Shown in pieces: positions 35,680 to 48,400 of a stretch of 64,000 nucleotides of DNA (position 1 is its first letter; every line of letters starts with the position of its first letter). The position numbers and the translations under genes were made by a program. This stretch comes from Cranoglanis bouderius. Lineage: Eukaryota > Chordata > Actinopteri > Siluriformes > Cranoglanididae. The DNA is taken from the NCBI GenBank assembly GCA_023630585.1, contig CM042546.1, positions 21,612,810 through 21,676,809 on the forward strand. The letters are read 5' to 3'. The notes below the pieces were generated by a model. The model had not been told where the DNA came from and made no database searches. It was given only the letters and a program-made list of their open reading frames with translations.

Positions 35680-37335
35680 AAAATAAAATCTGATCCAATG
35701 TTAAAAATGCGAGAAACACCAGATACGTTATATTCACCAATTTTCTTTTGGATGTTCAGAAAAATAAAAACATATGCGCACTTTCAATTCATACTAACGA
35801 ATCCAAACCAACCATCCCGACTCTCAGAACATGGGATCTTGCAGAATTCCTCACGAAGGAACGTGACTTCAGATGAAAACAAAACATTTCAGATGATAAT
35901 TCAGCTCGGTTCTCATGACTCATGACATTTGAATCGGATTTTAATTTCTCGCGCTGACACGACTTCGTCGTCAGCCATCTTTGACCACCGTGGCACTAAA
36001 GACCAAAGAATTCTTCTATGATGTACGATTTATACAGTTCACAATTTTCTTATTGCTTAACGTTCTACCGTGCAAGATTGCGTTTTCATGTTCGACATTC
36101 GCTCATTTTCAACCCAGTCTGATATCAAGCATCACGTCATATTAACGGATGAAAATGAAAAATGTTTGTCTACACACAACCAATCCATCAGGGTAAAACT
36201 GGAGGAACCTTGGTGTCCCAGAACAAAGATTGGTGTCTCAAAGATTGTTAAGCCACTTCCCCCTCAACACCATCCAAATGTGTTACCATGGCACCCCTTC
36301 AAACCCTTGAACTTTGTTTTTCAAATTCGTTTCAAAAAATTGACAGAATGAAGAGTCCCGTGCCTTCTTCATGCTTCTTCTTTCATGGGAAGAACTTCAT
36401 CAACTACATACTACCAGCTAGTCCAGAAGCTAGCGCTTAGCCGGCTAGCTGTTAGCCGACTAATCAGAAACACGTCTTCGTTGACTGGTTGATTAGGATT
36501 GGTTGGTGGAAATGGAATCCCATCAATTAATTTGAAATTCATTTTCATTCATTCATCAGATTCATTTAAGTCTTCACGGTATCTACCTTGACCGTGAAAT
36601 CGAACTTATTCAGCTTTGAACTAAAGTCCATGTAAACATTCAGTGATCGTGCCCTTGTAACTTCCATGAAAGTAGCACAGCTTTATTTTTATTCCATGTG
36701 GACTAAAACACACACAAAAAAAAATACACATGAGATAGCTCACTGTAGCTTTGGGATTGGAAATTTTGAGATATTGACTACATCAGATTAATCAGTACAG
36801 AGGCACACCGTAGCGGGTCACAGGCCAGAGAGAAATCGATGAACCAGCAAACAGGACAGTCAACAAAACCTGAGGCGTTTTGGCCATGTTCCAGCTTTTC
36901 TCCAGTTTTGTAGCTTTTCTTCCGTCTTCCATGCATCGATTTTGGAAAGGAACTGTCAACTATCATAAAAAAAAAAATTTAAAAAAAAATGCTAAGCAGA
37001 CCAATTTCTCCAGTTTAAGATATAGATCGGTAATCGGTAGAAAGAAGCAGAGCTCCAGGACTTCAGGTGTCTAAGATGGTCTAAATGCCAAGCTAGATTT
37101 TTTTTGCTGGACTTCCTGTATGTTCTTAAAGGATGGAAAGGTAGGAGTGATATCTAGTGATATCTAATATACTTCCATTACCTGTCAGGGAAATATTAGA
37201 TAACAGAATTCCATCACATGCCATGTTCCTCCTCATAGCTCCAGTACAAAACTAGAAGGAAACGTCAGATCCCCAACGTGTCTCAACGTATCGATTGGAT
37301 TAAAGGTAAAGGAGGCAGCGGTCAGCAATCTATGT
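35680..37335. other. Intergenic, no gene seen
   Basis: Unique AT-rich sequence with GCTAGC words near 36420-36460. Frames of 60-93 codons lack recognisable domains. Confidence 0.35.
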
Positions 37336-37344
37336 TTTGACTGG

Positions 37345-38740
37345 GACAGTTAGCACTGTTGCCTCGCACCTCCAGGGTTGGGGGTTCGAATCTTCCGGGT
37401 TTCCTCCGGGTACTCCAGTTTCTTCCTCCAGTCCAAAGACATGCGTTGTAGACTGATTGGTATTTCCAAATTGTCTGTAGTGTGTGAATATGTGTACGGC
37501 TGCAACAACTAATCGATAAAATCGATAATTAAAATAATCAACGATGAATTTCGTTCGATTAGTCGGGTCTGTGACGTCGCTGTGGATAACCCCGTCAGTG
37601 ACGTCACTTCACAATGGTGAAAAACGCATTTCTATGAATAAACCACATCTGAAAAACAGCGGAAGTCACAGATTGAGCTGCTGTGGGAAAAGTGCACGAT
37701 CCAGGTCGTCCAAAACATGAGAATGTTTTATATTAAGCGCTTCAAACAAACTCGTAAGTGTATTAACGTGGCTTGTCGTGTCAGATGCGGCGACAGATGC
37801 GTGGGCTGTTTAACGTGATCCAGGCATGAACACACTTCAGCGTAGAAATGACATTTTTACCTTTATATCCTTATCTGTAAATGTTAGAAATTCAAGCCAG
37901 TGTTTCCATTTCACATAAAGCCTCGTCCTGAAAGCAGTTGAGTCTCCGTTAAACTTCACTGAATGAGTGCGAGTAGAAAGGAAGCGCTATAACTCCTGAC
38001 TAAAATATTCATTTTGATCAAATATGTTGTTTGATGATATATTTAGGTATAGCTAGAAACAAAAGTAATTGTGTTTTTTTTTTATGAGAGCAGTAACTAT
38101 AATGGGGTTATAACACGTAATTTTATATACTGTAAATGTAAGAAGTGTCAATACAGTTACAGAATATGTTACTGTGTTCAAATGAGTGGATGTGTGTGTT
38201 ACTGCAGAGCATTCAACCTCTTACCAGTTAACACACTGTGCTTTTGTTTGTCTTTTTCTTTTTCAGCATTTTTAATATAGTGATTTAACTTCTGCTTTAA
38301 AGCTTGTGGACAATCAGTTGTCTTTTTTTCAAAATATAATGTTAATATTTTTAAAAATCCTTTGCACCATGTATAGCATCGCCCACATAGGTACATTTAA
38401 TACCTTTTTCATAGCCTGCAATTTGCACAATGTTTGAAGGTCAATACTGGGCAGATTGAGAAAGAAGATGTTTTTCGAGGAAAAAAAAAATACAATAAAT
38501 AAAAATGGGCCTTTTAATCCAACTAACTGATTAATCGAAGAAATAATCGACAGATTGATCGATTATCAAAACAATAGTTAGTTGCAGCCTTAAATGTGTG
38601 TGCAGTTGTGCTCTGTGATGGGTTGTCCCCCTGTCCAGGGTGTCCCTCCACCTTGTGCCCCGAGTTCCCTGGGATAGGCTCCAGGATCCCCATGGCCCTG
38701 TGTAGGATAAGCGGTATGGAAAATGGATGGACGGACAAAC
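37345..38740 (+). mobile_element. tRNA-derived SINE, split by a DNA transposon
   Basis: The head (37345-37496) has TTAGCACTGTTGCCTCGCAC and a pol III B-box-like GGTTCGAATC at 37383-37392, then GGTTTCCTCCGGGTACTCC and GTCCAAAGACATGCG. The body resumes at about 38595 with CTCTGTGATGGGTTGT, CCAGGGTGTCCCTCCACC, GGGATAGGCTCCAGGATCC and the GATAAGCGGTATGGAAAATG tail with GGATGGA. This is a widespread teleost SINE type; I do not assign a family name. Confidence 0.75.
37498..38594. mobile_element. Non-autonomous DNA element with ATCGAT-rich inverted ends
   Basis: The left end reads GGCTGCAACAACTAATCGAT and the right end, on the minus strand, GGCTGCAACTAACTATTGTT then GATAATCGATCAATC, giving imperfect inverted repeats of roughly 50 bp. 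About 1.1 kb of non-coding sequence lies between. It interrupts the SINE, so it arrived later. Superfamily not assigned. Confidence 0.7.
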
Positions 38741-38744
38741 CGTG

Positions 38745-39322
38745 TTTGAAAAAGTCTACCTGTCTACAGATCTTTAAAAAAGAATAATAAATAAATCTTA
38801 GGTACAAATCAAGAAAAGTGCTTTCTTTACTTCATCTGGACTAAAGGAGGTGTGTCCTGATAATCAGTTAAACAATACAGCACAATATTGAACTCAAAAC
38901 ACACTCCTTATCCTACCATTTGCACAAATTTGAACAAATCCAGAATAAGTCACTGGATACGCGTTACACAATGTCCCACTCCCTGAATCACTCCCATGGT
39001 GTTAGATCAAAAATATACAGTAAATGTGTCCCGTGATATGTGCTACACCTTTCTATCAGTCTTCTGCATCATGCATTAAATCCTAAATCTGGTCGCATGT
39101 GAAGTAGTTGCATGTTTTGTATGCATTGCACCACAACTTTCTTTCTTTATCTCCTGACTCTCGTTTAAAACCGAAGCGTTAAAGCAGGCGCCGCGCTACA
39201 AACTTCCAAGCGCGAGCTCGTCACGTGGCTACAGAGCTCTTCTTAATCGTCTGGAGGATTACAGGACTACAAGCACGCGCCGTCTGGCTCTTCCCGTTCT
39301 GTAGCCTCCACATCCACAACAT

Positions 39323-39364
<42 letters not shown>

Positions 39365-39498
39365 CCGCTTGATGCGGGAATGTAACCTTGTCTCGTGGCC
39401 TCGTGCAACTTTCAGATCTGGTTGCAACCCTGACTGCAACTCTTCGCAACCTCTCGTGCTTTCTTTGCACCTGAAAAATCTGCGCGGGCGCGCGCGCG

Positions 39499-39532
<34 letters not shown>

Positions 39533-39775
39533 CTCAGCGTGCATGCATGAACTTGGAATGAAACGGAAATCCCAGAATCCCTTACCTTCCATGCACAAGA
39601 GCGCGAGCCATGCAATCCATAAATTGTGTGTGTTCAGCATCGTTCCTGGATTTGATTTCTTTCTGTATTTATTTTCAATTTTATTTGATTAATTCTTGCA
39701 AATCAGTGCGTCCAGAGTTTCTCGGTTGGGAATGACTCACAATGCATGAATCAAGTCTTTTGTCACATAACACTA
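38745..39775. other. Intergenic with (CA)n tracts
   Basis: (CA)n at 39322-39362 and an alternating CG/CA tract at 39483-39529. The 39170-39300 stretch is CpG-rich. No exon supported. Confidence 0.4.
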
Positions 39776-39779
39776 TTTT

Positions 39780-40300
39780 TCATTCTAGGACCAAAAATAA
39801 AATGTCACACCGCTGCATTTCTGCGCCAATTATCTCCACGCGCTCCTCTTTCTTTGCATTCCGTCTCTAACGGATTACCGACATTCTCCTCCTTTTGTCC
39901 GCAGCTTCTTTTATTTTTGCTCCGTTTGCTCCGCGCATGTCCGCCGCAGGATAAACAATTTCTTATTTATAATAATGATAATTATTATTACTACCACTGT
40001 TATTCATACCACCGCGACAAACCGGAGGAAACCACGCGCGCGAGCTCCTGGTCAGAGCGCGAGACAGTGCATGGCCGTGCGTCCTGACCACGCGCTCTCC
40101 GGGTCCGGTATGCTGAGAGGCGCGTGGCGTCCCGGAGACGGACCTTCTCTCTCTCTCTCTCTTTCTCTCTTTCTCTCTTTCTCCTCTGCCGCTGTTGCCG
40201 TGGAGACGCCGGTGACGCCATCGGGTGGAAGGGTTGGGGTCGAGCGGAAATGACGCCATCTTGTGGCAACGGACAGAAAATCAGACAGAGAGAGAGAGAG
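39780..40300. promoter_or_regulatory. CpG-rich, promoter-like region
   Basis: CpG dinucleotides are dense at 39990-40140 and 40190-40270, unlike the rest of the window. It contains an RFX X-box-like GTTGCCGTGGAGAC at 40194-40207, two copies of TGACGCCATC (40213 and 40251) and, in the second, a YY1-like GCCATCTTG at 40255-40263. A CT tract lies at 40147-40182 and a GA tract at 40288-40309. No adjacent coding exon is clear on either strand, so the transcription direction is unknown. Confidence 0.35.
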
Positions 40301-40309
40301 AGAGAGAAT

Positions 40310-41282
40310 ACAGTGTGCTACTCCTTACAAAGCTAGAAGTAGAAGTGCATTGTGGGTATCCTGTACCTGCTTTAGTACATCATTAGGTACATCACCATAC
40401 ACTGCTTCAGTGCATTGTGGGATTTTATAACACCGCCCTGCATCTAGAAAAAAAGTTTATGCTGTTTTGCAAATCACACTTGTTTTTACCTGTTTCGGTC
40501 ATGCTGAGTTCAAATACGCCACTGAAAATTCCCTATCACGTACTGTTTTCCCACAAAATAAGAATGAAGTTTTTAATAATTTTGCTAAATTTATATTGCT
40601 TTCAGGGTTTTATTTAAATTGGTAGAAGCTGTCAAATTTCACTATTATTATTTATTAATTACAACAATAGGCACACAAAACATAACACTTGTTTACAACA
40701 TGAACAGCAGACAAATAGTCTGTGAAATGTTTGTGAAAATCTCTAAATAAAGCTATTTCAAAAGACGAACATTATAATAATATGCAGAGTGCTTAAGGAG
40801 TGAACTTCCTTTTGAGGGATTTTCTGGAATGGCAAAACACCCACAGATGTAGCAGAAATCATCTGGGCTGTGCTCGCATTTCCGTCTTTCACTGGTCATT
40901 ATAAATCCCTGAAATCAGGAGTTTTGTGTGCATGTAAGTGTGCCTAGCATTCATATAAGGGCTAATCAGAGGAAAAGTGATAAATGTTGCTCACCTATTG
41001 TACATAAACATAGTGTTTCCTGTGTTGGTGGCAGTGGATCTGGCAATAGCTCTAACGTTTATGGTCCATCTTAGGCAAAAAAAGCTCTACACTGGACATC
41101 AGGCTTTGGGAAAAGTTGTGATGTTCTAGAGCAAAACTAACAGCATATCTGGACTCAGCATCTAAGTATTAGTAAGAAACAACCATCAGACCCTATTCAG
41201 CAAATCTGATGCAGGGCGGTGTAATCAACACTGGACTTCTACATGTTTACAAAAAAAGTGAGAATAAATAGTGTAACTTAAG

Positions 41283-41321
<39 letters not shown>

Positions 41322-41457
41322 ACATTCTCTCTATCGTCTGTGAGCGTAATGCAGCGTAAAATGCTGAAGGTTTCATCAGGAGTTTGTATATTTGAAGAGT
41401 TCGCAGCTGCATCAGCAGAATTAACACTCAGCTTTTCTGCAGGGACAGATGGATGTA

Positions 41458-41537
<80 letters not shown>

Positions 41538-42075
41538 CCAATTTTACTGTAGTCAGCTCAATAAAGGGATGTTAAAGCCCAGGTGTGCGGATTAAGATTT
41601 ATTTTTCACACTGACTGTTACTGTTATTCTCAAATAAATATTCTGCAGACCTGTCTGTCTGTCTGTCTGTCAAACGGTGCCAGCAGTTCTCTCTATCAAA
41701 GGCCCATGCACTGTGCTGTTTTCCCAGATGATATACCGGGTTTACTTGCTTCTCTGGTTTACTTTGTGAAAGTCCAGTCCGCTTTGCCGACACAGCCTGT
41801 CCTGACACGTTAGTAACTCACGTCTAACAGAATGTGACAGAAGGGCCGACGCCGACGCCGACACGCCGCGGTGCGCCTGCACTTTATTTCCTCCTGCTGG
41901 ACTTAGACGTGTTGTGATCACGCCCTTATTTCAGCTCGGAGTGTTTCAGTGACTTCTACACACACAACTTTATAAAGAAGAGCGGAGTATCCTGGAGTTC
42001 ATTTACGGAACGTGGTGGAAAAATAAAAGATGGAAATTTACAAAGAGGGGGTAAATGTAGACATGTTTATGGAGG
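40310..42075. other. Intergenic, no gene seen
   Basis: (GA)n at 41288-41319; a GC-rich patch at 41845-41885. The rest is AT-rich, without an identified element. Confidence 0.4.
41461..41536. repeat. (GT)n microsatellite
   Basis: About 38 uninterrupted GT units. Confidence 0.97.
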
Positions 42076-42079
42076 GTTC

Positions 42080-42246
42080 AGTATATAACTAGTATAAACA
42101 GACAGAGCGAGAGAGAGACAGAAAAATAAAACAGAAAGAGAGAGACAAAACAGAGACAAAAAAAAAAAAACATGGAGAGAAAGACAAAAAGAGAGAGAGA
42201 CAGATAAAACGGAGAACTACAGAAAGACAGACAAAGTAGATGCAGG

Positions 42247-42288
<42 letters not shown>

Positions 42289-42416
42289 AAAATAGAGAGA
42301 ATGAGCGAGATACTCAGATAAAACAAAAGAAGTACAGAAAGACAGACAAAAACAGATAGAGAGAGAGCAAAAACAAAAGAGAGAGAGAGATAGACAAACA
42401 CCCACACACACACACA

Positions 42417-42472
<56 letters not shown>

Positions 42473-42475
42473 TTT
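42080..42475. repeat. Composite (GA)n/(CA)n array downstream of LINE copy A
   Basis: GA tracts alternate with GACAGATAAAACGGAGAAC-type words and CTACAGAAAGACAGACAAA, ending in (CA)n at 42398-42470. The same signature words recur at 45236-45290 and 49420-49480. Confidence 0.9.
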
Positions 42476-42612
42476 ATCCAAAACTTTGTTACAATTTACA
42501 ATCATACATCACAAGTTATCAAAATAATTCAATTACGCAATCTAAAAGAAAAAAAACAACAAAACGAAACACCCAGACCATCATCAACCTCTTATCAAAA
42601 ATAAATAAATAA

Positions 42613-42904
42613 CTATTCATCAGTTGTACATAAAATTCCATTAACTCCCCAAATTTCAGAAAACCTCATCTCATCATTGATCAGAGTATAATAAGCAAAT
42701 TCTACTTCCAGCCTTCCGGCTATCGTACTCCTAAACATGATTTCAGCATCTGTATCAAAATGTTGTAGTCCCTTATTTTTCCTTGTTTTCCAAATCACTA
42801 CTTTTGCTGTTCCTATCAAATAATTTAATAAACATGCTTTCCTTCTGATAGAAAAACTATACCTCAAAATTTTCTGTGGTGCTTTTTTGAAGTGGAGCTT
42901 CTGG
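42613..42904 (-). pseudogene. LINE ORF2 C-terminal fragment fused to Tc1 sequence
   Basis: LLNYLIGTAKVVIWKTRKN and LEVEFAYYTLINDEM align by eye with LINFLVVQAKVAIWKS and LEHEFHIMNGNVEM in copy B, so this is the last part of ORF2, ending at a stop at 42613-42615. The frame is continuous upstream into the Tc1 transposase piece, giving a chance chimera of about 128 codons from 42999. Confidence 0.7.
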
Positions 42905-43592
42905 ACAGTGTTGATGTACGGCTTCTGCTTTGCATAGTAAAGCCTTAACTTGCATCTGTGGATGCAGCGGCGAATGGTGTAAACTGACCGGTTTACCAAA
43001 GTATTCCCGAGCCCATGTCAGGATATCCATTACAGACTCATGACGGTTTTTAAGACAGTGACGTCTGAGGGATCGGAGATCACACGCATTCAGAAGTGGT
43101 TTTCGGCTTTGCCCTTTACGCACCGAGATCTGACCGGACTCCTTGAATCTTTTAATTATATTGTTCACTGTAAAAGGTGAAAATCCCCAAAATCCTACCG
43201 ATTTGTCTTTGGGGAATGTTCTTGGATTATTCTGTTGGCAGATTGGCGAGCCTCGACCCATCCTTGCTCTTGAAGGACTAGGTCTTTTTTGGAGGCTCCT
43301 TATATACTATGATTAGACGATCGCCTCCCCTGTTTCACATCACCTTCTTATTTCAACTTGTCACATCGCTATTAGTCTTAAATTGCCCCTGTCCCAATTT
43401 TTTTGGAACGTGTTGCATGCATCAGTTTCAAAATAAATGTTTATCTTCAACAGTTGATTAGGTGAAACCTCAAATACCTTGTCTTTATACATTTTTTGTT
43501 TAAATACAAGTCAAAGCACATTTGACTTGTACTCCTCTTTGTTTTTATTAGCATTTTCCATACTGTCCCAACTTTTTCAGAATTGGGGTTGT
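42900..43592 (-). mobile_element. 5' half of a Tc1-like element
   Basis: The terminus TTACAACCCCAATTCTGAAA lies at 43592, with a second TTGGGACAGGGGCAATT inside. Transposase begins near 43261 (MGRGSPICQQNNPRTFPKDK) and includes the HTH region ESGQISVRKGQSRKPLL and CDLRSLRRHCLKNRHESVMD. After a frameshift near 43.0 kb it reads CKLRLYYAKQKPYINTVQK and stops at a junction with LINE ORF2 near 42905. The DDE catalytic residues and 3' inverted repeat are absent. Confidence 0.75.
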
Positions 43593-43599
43593 AATTTGG

Positions 43600-43740
43600 T
43601 CTGAACCTTTCTGTCCGGGGTGGTGAAAGTCATTGATAATTCTCTTGGCCCTGGTCCTGCATCGCTGGGTGTAGATGTCTGTGATGCAAGGGAGAGAAGT
43701 CTTGATGGCCTTCTCTGCTGCCCTCACAACTCTTGATAGT
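43600..43740 (-). pseudogene. Fragment of another LINE's ORF C-terminus
   Basis: On the minus strand it reads RVVRAAEKAIKTSLPCITDI then YTQRCRTRAKRII and a HHPG motif. This matches the C-terminal tail typical of fish non-LTR elements outside the Tx1 group (L2-like or related). It is about 45 codons long, with no start and no stop of its own. Confidence 0.6.
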
Positions 43741-44866
43741 GTTTTTTTTTTTCTTTAAAAACTTCTATTCTCTCAGGACCTCCAATCTTCTTCAGTCTGA
43801 ACCTTTTTTGCCTATTTAATGCCTCATAGCTAACTGTTTTCTCTAACATCAACACTGACACCATGAAATTTTCTGTGTCTGGAAAAAAAAAAACTTTTAC
43901 ATCTACAGCTTTCCCAAAAGTTACATCCAAGAAATCATTTATCTCTTGCAGTGTATATCCATCTTCCATGACTTTATCAGATACTGTATCATCATCTCTA
44001 ATCTCAGTTCCAGCAACCATTTCTACACCCTTTTCTAAACACATTTCAACATTTTCAACAAGAACCATTTCAACACTATTTCTTCGATCGTCATCAATCA
44101 CCACTCCATCGTCATTTACTTCTGATACATCTTCATTTTCACCAGGTTTCAACATTTGATCAGTATCTTTACTTTGATTATCAGTGACACTTCCAATCAA
44201 TTCAACATTGTTTCTTTGCTCTGTGACCTGAGCTTGTGATTCCTCCGAAATTGACTCATATTTTTCAGACTCCACCGTCTCAGCGGCAGAACTCTCTAAC
44301 GTGATCTCTAACGCCGTTCTCTTATGTGCGATGTCACACATTCAAAGCATCTCATGCTGCCAGTATTCGCGTAAACCATAGACGCTTTTCCTTCATGCTG
44401 CACTCGTAAACAATATATCTAGCTCTGTGCCATTCAGAAACATAAACGCTTGCCTCCTGAACGACATGACATGTTTCAAAGCTTCACTTTTGCATCTTAC
44501 TGATATCATTTTTATCTCACTTGCCAACATTCCATATCTCGCCAGGCCCCATTCAGTCTCATCATTTTGAATGAAAGGGGGTACATTGGAAACAGTTACT
44601 CTAGTAGTTGGATTAACAAGCGGTGAAACGGTAACAAAATCTCCACTTACCGTGATTCCCTCGCTAATAAAATGGTTAACTAAACTTTCCTCCTTGAGAA
44701 AAACCACTGCCTTGTTCATTATAGAAGCTGAGGAAATGTTGTTAAATCCAACTTGCTCTCCTACAGTCAGTAGTACATCTTCCACGCTCACACCGAGCAC
44801 CGGTACACACCTAATTCCATGACGGAGCGATACAGGTGACGCTCCCCCTTCAGGGAGAGACGCCAT
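43724..44866 (-). pseudogene. LINE ORF1 (L1-Tx1 type), frameshifted
   Basis: ORF1 proteins of this clade bind the element RNA and accompany reverse transcription. The start at 44866 (MASLPEGGASPVSLRHG) leads into GIRCVPVLGVSVEDVLL, VTVSNVPPFIQNDETEWGL and LKHVMSFRRQAFMFLN, blocks I recognise from fish Tx1-clade ORF1. A frameshift near 44395 ends the first part. A CFEC... zinc-knuckle begins near 44355 and is broken by a second shift, so its second half (DIAHKRTALE) lies in the next frame. An acidic C-terminal domain runs to 43727. The CCHC knuckle is therefore disrupted. Confidence 0.8.
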
Positions 44867-45041
44867 TCTGATACCGTCACAGAAAATAAAAAACTAAACG
44901 AATCTAAATGAATTTTCCACTAACAAAACAATTAATAGAAAATGAAATATTAAAGTGGAAAAATAGATTAAATAAAAAAAAAATCAGGATTCTGAGTTCT
45001 CCACGTGAGCACCCTCACTGCAGCCAAACACTCCCAGCATG

Positions 45042-45045
<4 letters not shown>

Positions 45046-45126
<81 letters not shown>

Positions 45127-45174
45127 GGATAAAACAAAAAAAATAAAAAATAGAGAAAGACACAAAAAAGAGAT

Positions 45175-45210
<36 letters not shown>

Positions 45211-45290
45211 CAAACAAAGAGAGAGACAAAAACAGAGAGGCAGATAAAACAAGGAACTACAGAAAGACAGACAAAAACAGATGCAGAGAG
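45046..45290. repeat. Composite (GA)n array between LINE copies A and B
   Basis: Long GA tract at 45046-45124, a spacer with AAATAGAGAAAGACACA, GA again at 45178-45207, and the signature GCAGATAAAACAAGGAAC plus TACAGAAAGACAGACAAA at 45240-45278. Confidence 0.95.
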
Positions 45291-45329
45291 AGACTTTTTG
45301 ACTTTTTATATGTGCTTTATTAGCAACGA

Positions 45330-45363
<34 letters not shown>

Positions 45364-45419
45364 ATCTACATGTTTTCACTTCTACATAAAAGCAAAGGAA
45401 GGTTAGATTAATAAGCCAA

Positions 45420-48400
45420 TCACCAGTGAAAAACAATTTCACCATCATCCATTATTGAGAATAAACCTTTGTTTGCACACCATTTCTTTTCAGACATTTC
45501 CACATTGCCATTCATTATATGAAACTCATGTTCTAGTTTGATCCGTGACTCTATTAGGGCTTTGAATAAGTTCACAGTGTTTATGTTTCTTCCTACTGTT
45601 TTTAGTCTACAAGACTTCCAAATAGCTACTTTTGCCTGTACAACTAGAAAATTGATCAATGTACAGCGCTCCCAGCATGAGCGAGAATATTTACAGCCTA
45701 AAGTAAACATTGTTTTGGAAAAAGGTGAACCGAGGTTGTTGATTGTTCTGTCTAGTGTGTTGAAGAGAGGATCCAGTCTGTGGCAGTCACAGAAGCATTG
45801 GAAGACAGTGTCTGGCAATCCACAGAACCTGCAGAGGGGAGAGTCACTGAGGTTGCACTTGAACAGGAAGGTATTGGTCGGCATTGCAGAGTGAACAACT
45901 CGCCACTGTAGGTCTCCAGATCGCTTTGATAGGGGACTCTTATACAGTACCCTCCATGTAGGGGACTAAGGAGGAGGACTGGGTAGGTGTGTTCTCCACT
46001 TTGTGTCTGCCCGGCCTTTGAGATCTCTTGAAAGTTGTACAATTGCTCCTTTGTTGCCGTTGAGAAGGGGACGTTTTTACGTCCTTTGTGTGAGAGAATT
46101 GACCTGTGCCGTCATCATCTGGAGCTTCGCTGGGGGTTATGTACAACTGTAGGGGTGTGTGGAACAAGGCCTTTGAAGTCCTTACTACATTTCTCTCTGA
46201 CCTGCCCCCGATCTCTCTGGTCAGTTGGTGTACTTGTACCCACTCTCGCTTATCCTGGTCAATGAGATCTCCCACCTTGGCCACTCCTGCTGGAATAAAA
46301 GCAGTAATCTCGCTTTTGGATACACTTTGTTCAGGGAGCCAGGTGTTATAGAAAAGTGGTTTGTTCAGACCATAATGATCTTTCAGCTGCACTCTAAGCT
46401 TAGCCCAGACTTTAAAAACTGTTCCATAAAAGTGGTTGAAAGGCACAGTCTTTGTGCCATTGTTGCACATTAAAAACATCTGCCTGTCAAGTCCCATTCT
46501 GCCTGCAAACCTCAGTACCGCAAGCCCGAAACTAACACACGGCACAGTGCTTGGACAGTACAGCAGTTTCTGAGCGGTTTGTAGCCTCAGGGCCTTCACC
46601 TTGAACAGGAGATGTATCAGGCTTGGCCCGCCCTCACACACTGGTAACCTCAGTGCGCCAGATGATAGCCAGTGGTGACCGCTCCAGACAAAGTCCACAA
46701 AGCCAAGTTGTTCGCCACTAGGACCCTGCCCCTCTAGGACACTTGTGGTTGAATCCATCTCCATTTATTTAGTTTTTCCAGCACTTTACCAGTCAACCCA
46801 TCCCAGTTCTTCTGCATGTATCTCTCTGTGCCAAAAAAATCCTAAGTATCCTCAGTCCCTCTTTGCTCCATGAACACTGCTGTGGGAGGTGAGGTATATT
46901 CTCCTGCTGCCACTGACCTAGGAGCAAAGCGTCAGTTTTGTTGCAGTTCACACGTGCAGATGATGCTCTCTGGAAGACATTGAGGCTTGAACACAGGTGA
47001 CTGATGTCATCCTCAGAGCTTATTATTACTGTCACATCGTCAGCATATGCTGTGAACTTAATTGTGGTTACGTCAGATAGATCAGGACTTAGTACTGAAA
47101 AACCTTGCAGGTTTTCTCACAGGTGTCGATGGAGAGTGTATACAGCAGGCCGGAGAGGCTGCAGCCTTGTCGAACACCTCTGTGGATGGGAAGAGTTCGT
47201 GCTCTGTTTATTTTCAGCATGCTGTACACATCACATTTAAATTTTACATTTACAGCATTTGGCAGACGCTCTTATCCAGAGCGACATACATTTATCTCAT
47301 TTATACAGCTGAGCAGTTGAGGATTAAGGGCCTTGCTCAAGGGCCCAACCGTGGCAGCTTGGTGGTGCTGGGGATTGAACTCATGATCTTCTGAACAGTG
47401 GACCAACGCCTTAACCACTGAGCCATACATCAGTGTACAGCAGCCTGATCCACGAGATGAAACGTCCACCGATGCCAAAAGCTGTTAGGGTCTTAAAAAG
47501 GTAGCCATGGTCCACTCTGTCAAATGCCTTCTCTTGATCTAGTGGCACAAGTCCAACCTTTACCTTGTATAGCTCTGTAAGGTGTAACAGGTCCCGGACT
47601 AGAAAAAGGTTATTGAAGATTGAGCGTTCTGGGATGCAATATGACTGGTCCTCGTGGATTATTGTAGCTAGAAAACTTTTATGGAGGTTTGTTAATGCCT
47701 TTGAAAAGATTTTATAATCTGTCCCAAGCAGAGACACAGATGCCAGTTCTTTAAGCTTCCAAAGACTCCTTTTTTGGGTAGTAGAGTGATTACAGCTCTT
47801 CTAAAGCTGAGGGGTAAGACTTTGGATTCTGTACATTTGAGTATGACAAAGTGCAGATCTGGGCCAATCAAAGACCAGAATGTTTTATAAAATTTTGAGG
47901 TCAGTCCATCCAGCCTCAGTGACTTTCCATTTGACAGTTGTTGAATGGCTGTACTGAGTTCTTTGAATGGGAGTGATTCTTCAAGTTCATTTCTCTCACA
48001 CTTGCTCAGCTGCACTAGTCCATTCAGAAATTCCTCATAGAAAGATAGTGCTTGTGAGATTGCCATTTTTGTCAGTAGTTTCTTGTCCGCTGGGTAATTT
48101 CAAGTGGCTGATGGACTTCTTCTCTCTGGCTTTTTTCTCCAGTGCAAAGAAGAAAGATGTGGATGAGTCAATTTTATTGTACTGTGTGAACCAGGCTCAC
48201 ACCATGGCACCTTGATCTCTCTTCTCATACAGGTTTTTCAGAAGAATTTAGTTCTTCTCCAGTATTTCTTTGGTTCTTCTTTCTTCTTCTTCGCTCAGTT
48301 TGAGTATTTCTTTTTCAAGAAAGTTGATCATCTTCTTGATTTCTCTGGTGCTGTTTCACTTGTATTGTTGGCAGAAGATCTGAATCAGAACTTTACCAAT

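Larger units (their letters stand above)
42476..45045 (-). mobile_element. L1-Tx1-type LINE, copy A (rearranged)
   Basis: Read on the minus strand it starts right after a TC tract with CGGTGCATGCTGGGAGTG, has a 5' UTR of about 180 bp, ORF1 from 44866, then foreign inserts, then the C-terminal end of ORF2 and a 3' end abutting TG/TC repeats near 42476. Most of ORF2, including endonuclease and reverse transcriptase, is missing, so the copy is dead. Confidence 0.75.

Noticed and set aside
44908..45252. Arg/Glu or Ser/Leu repeat proteins of 74-94 codons
   Set aside because: Translation of the (GA)n tract between the LINE copies.
47372..47425. tRNA gene on the minus strand
   Set aside because: A and B boxes are present but no cloverleaf or acceptor stem forms; the sequence is a SINE head.
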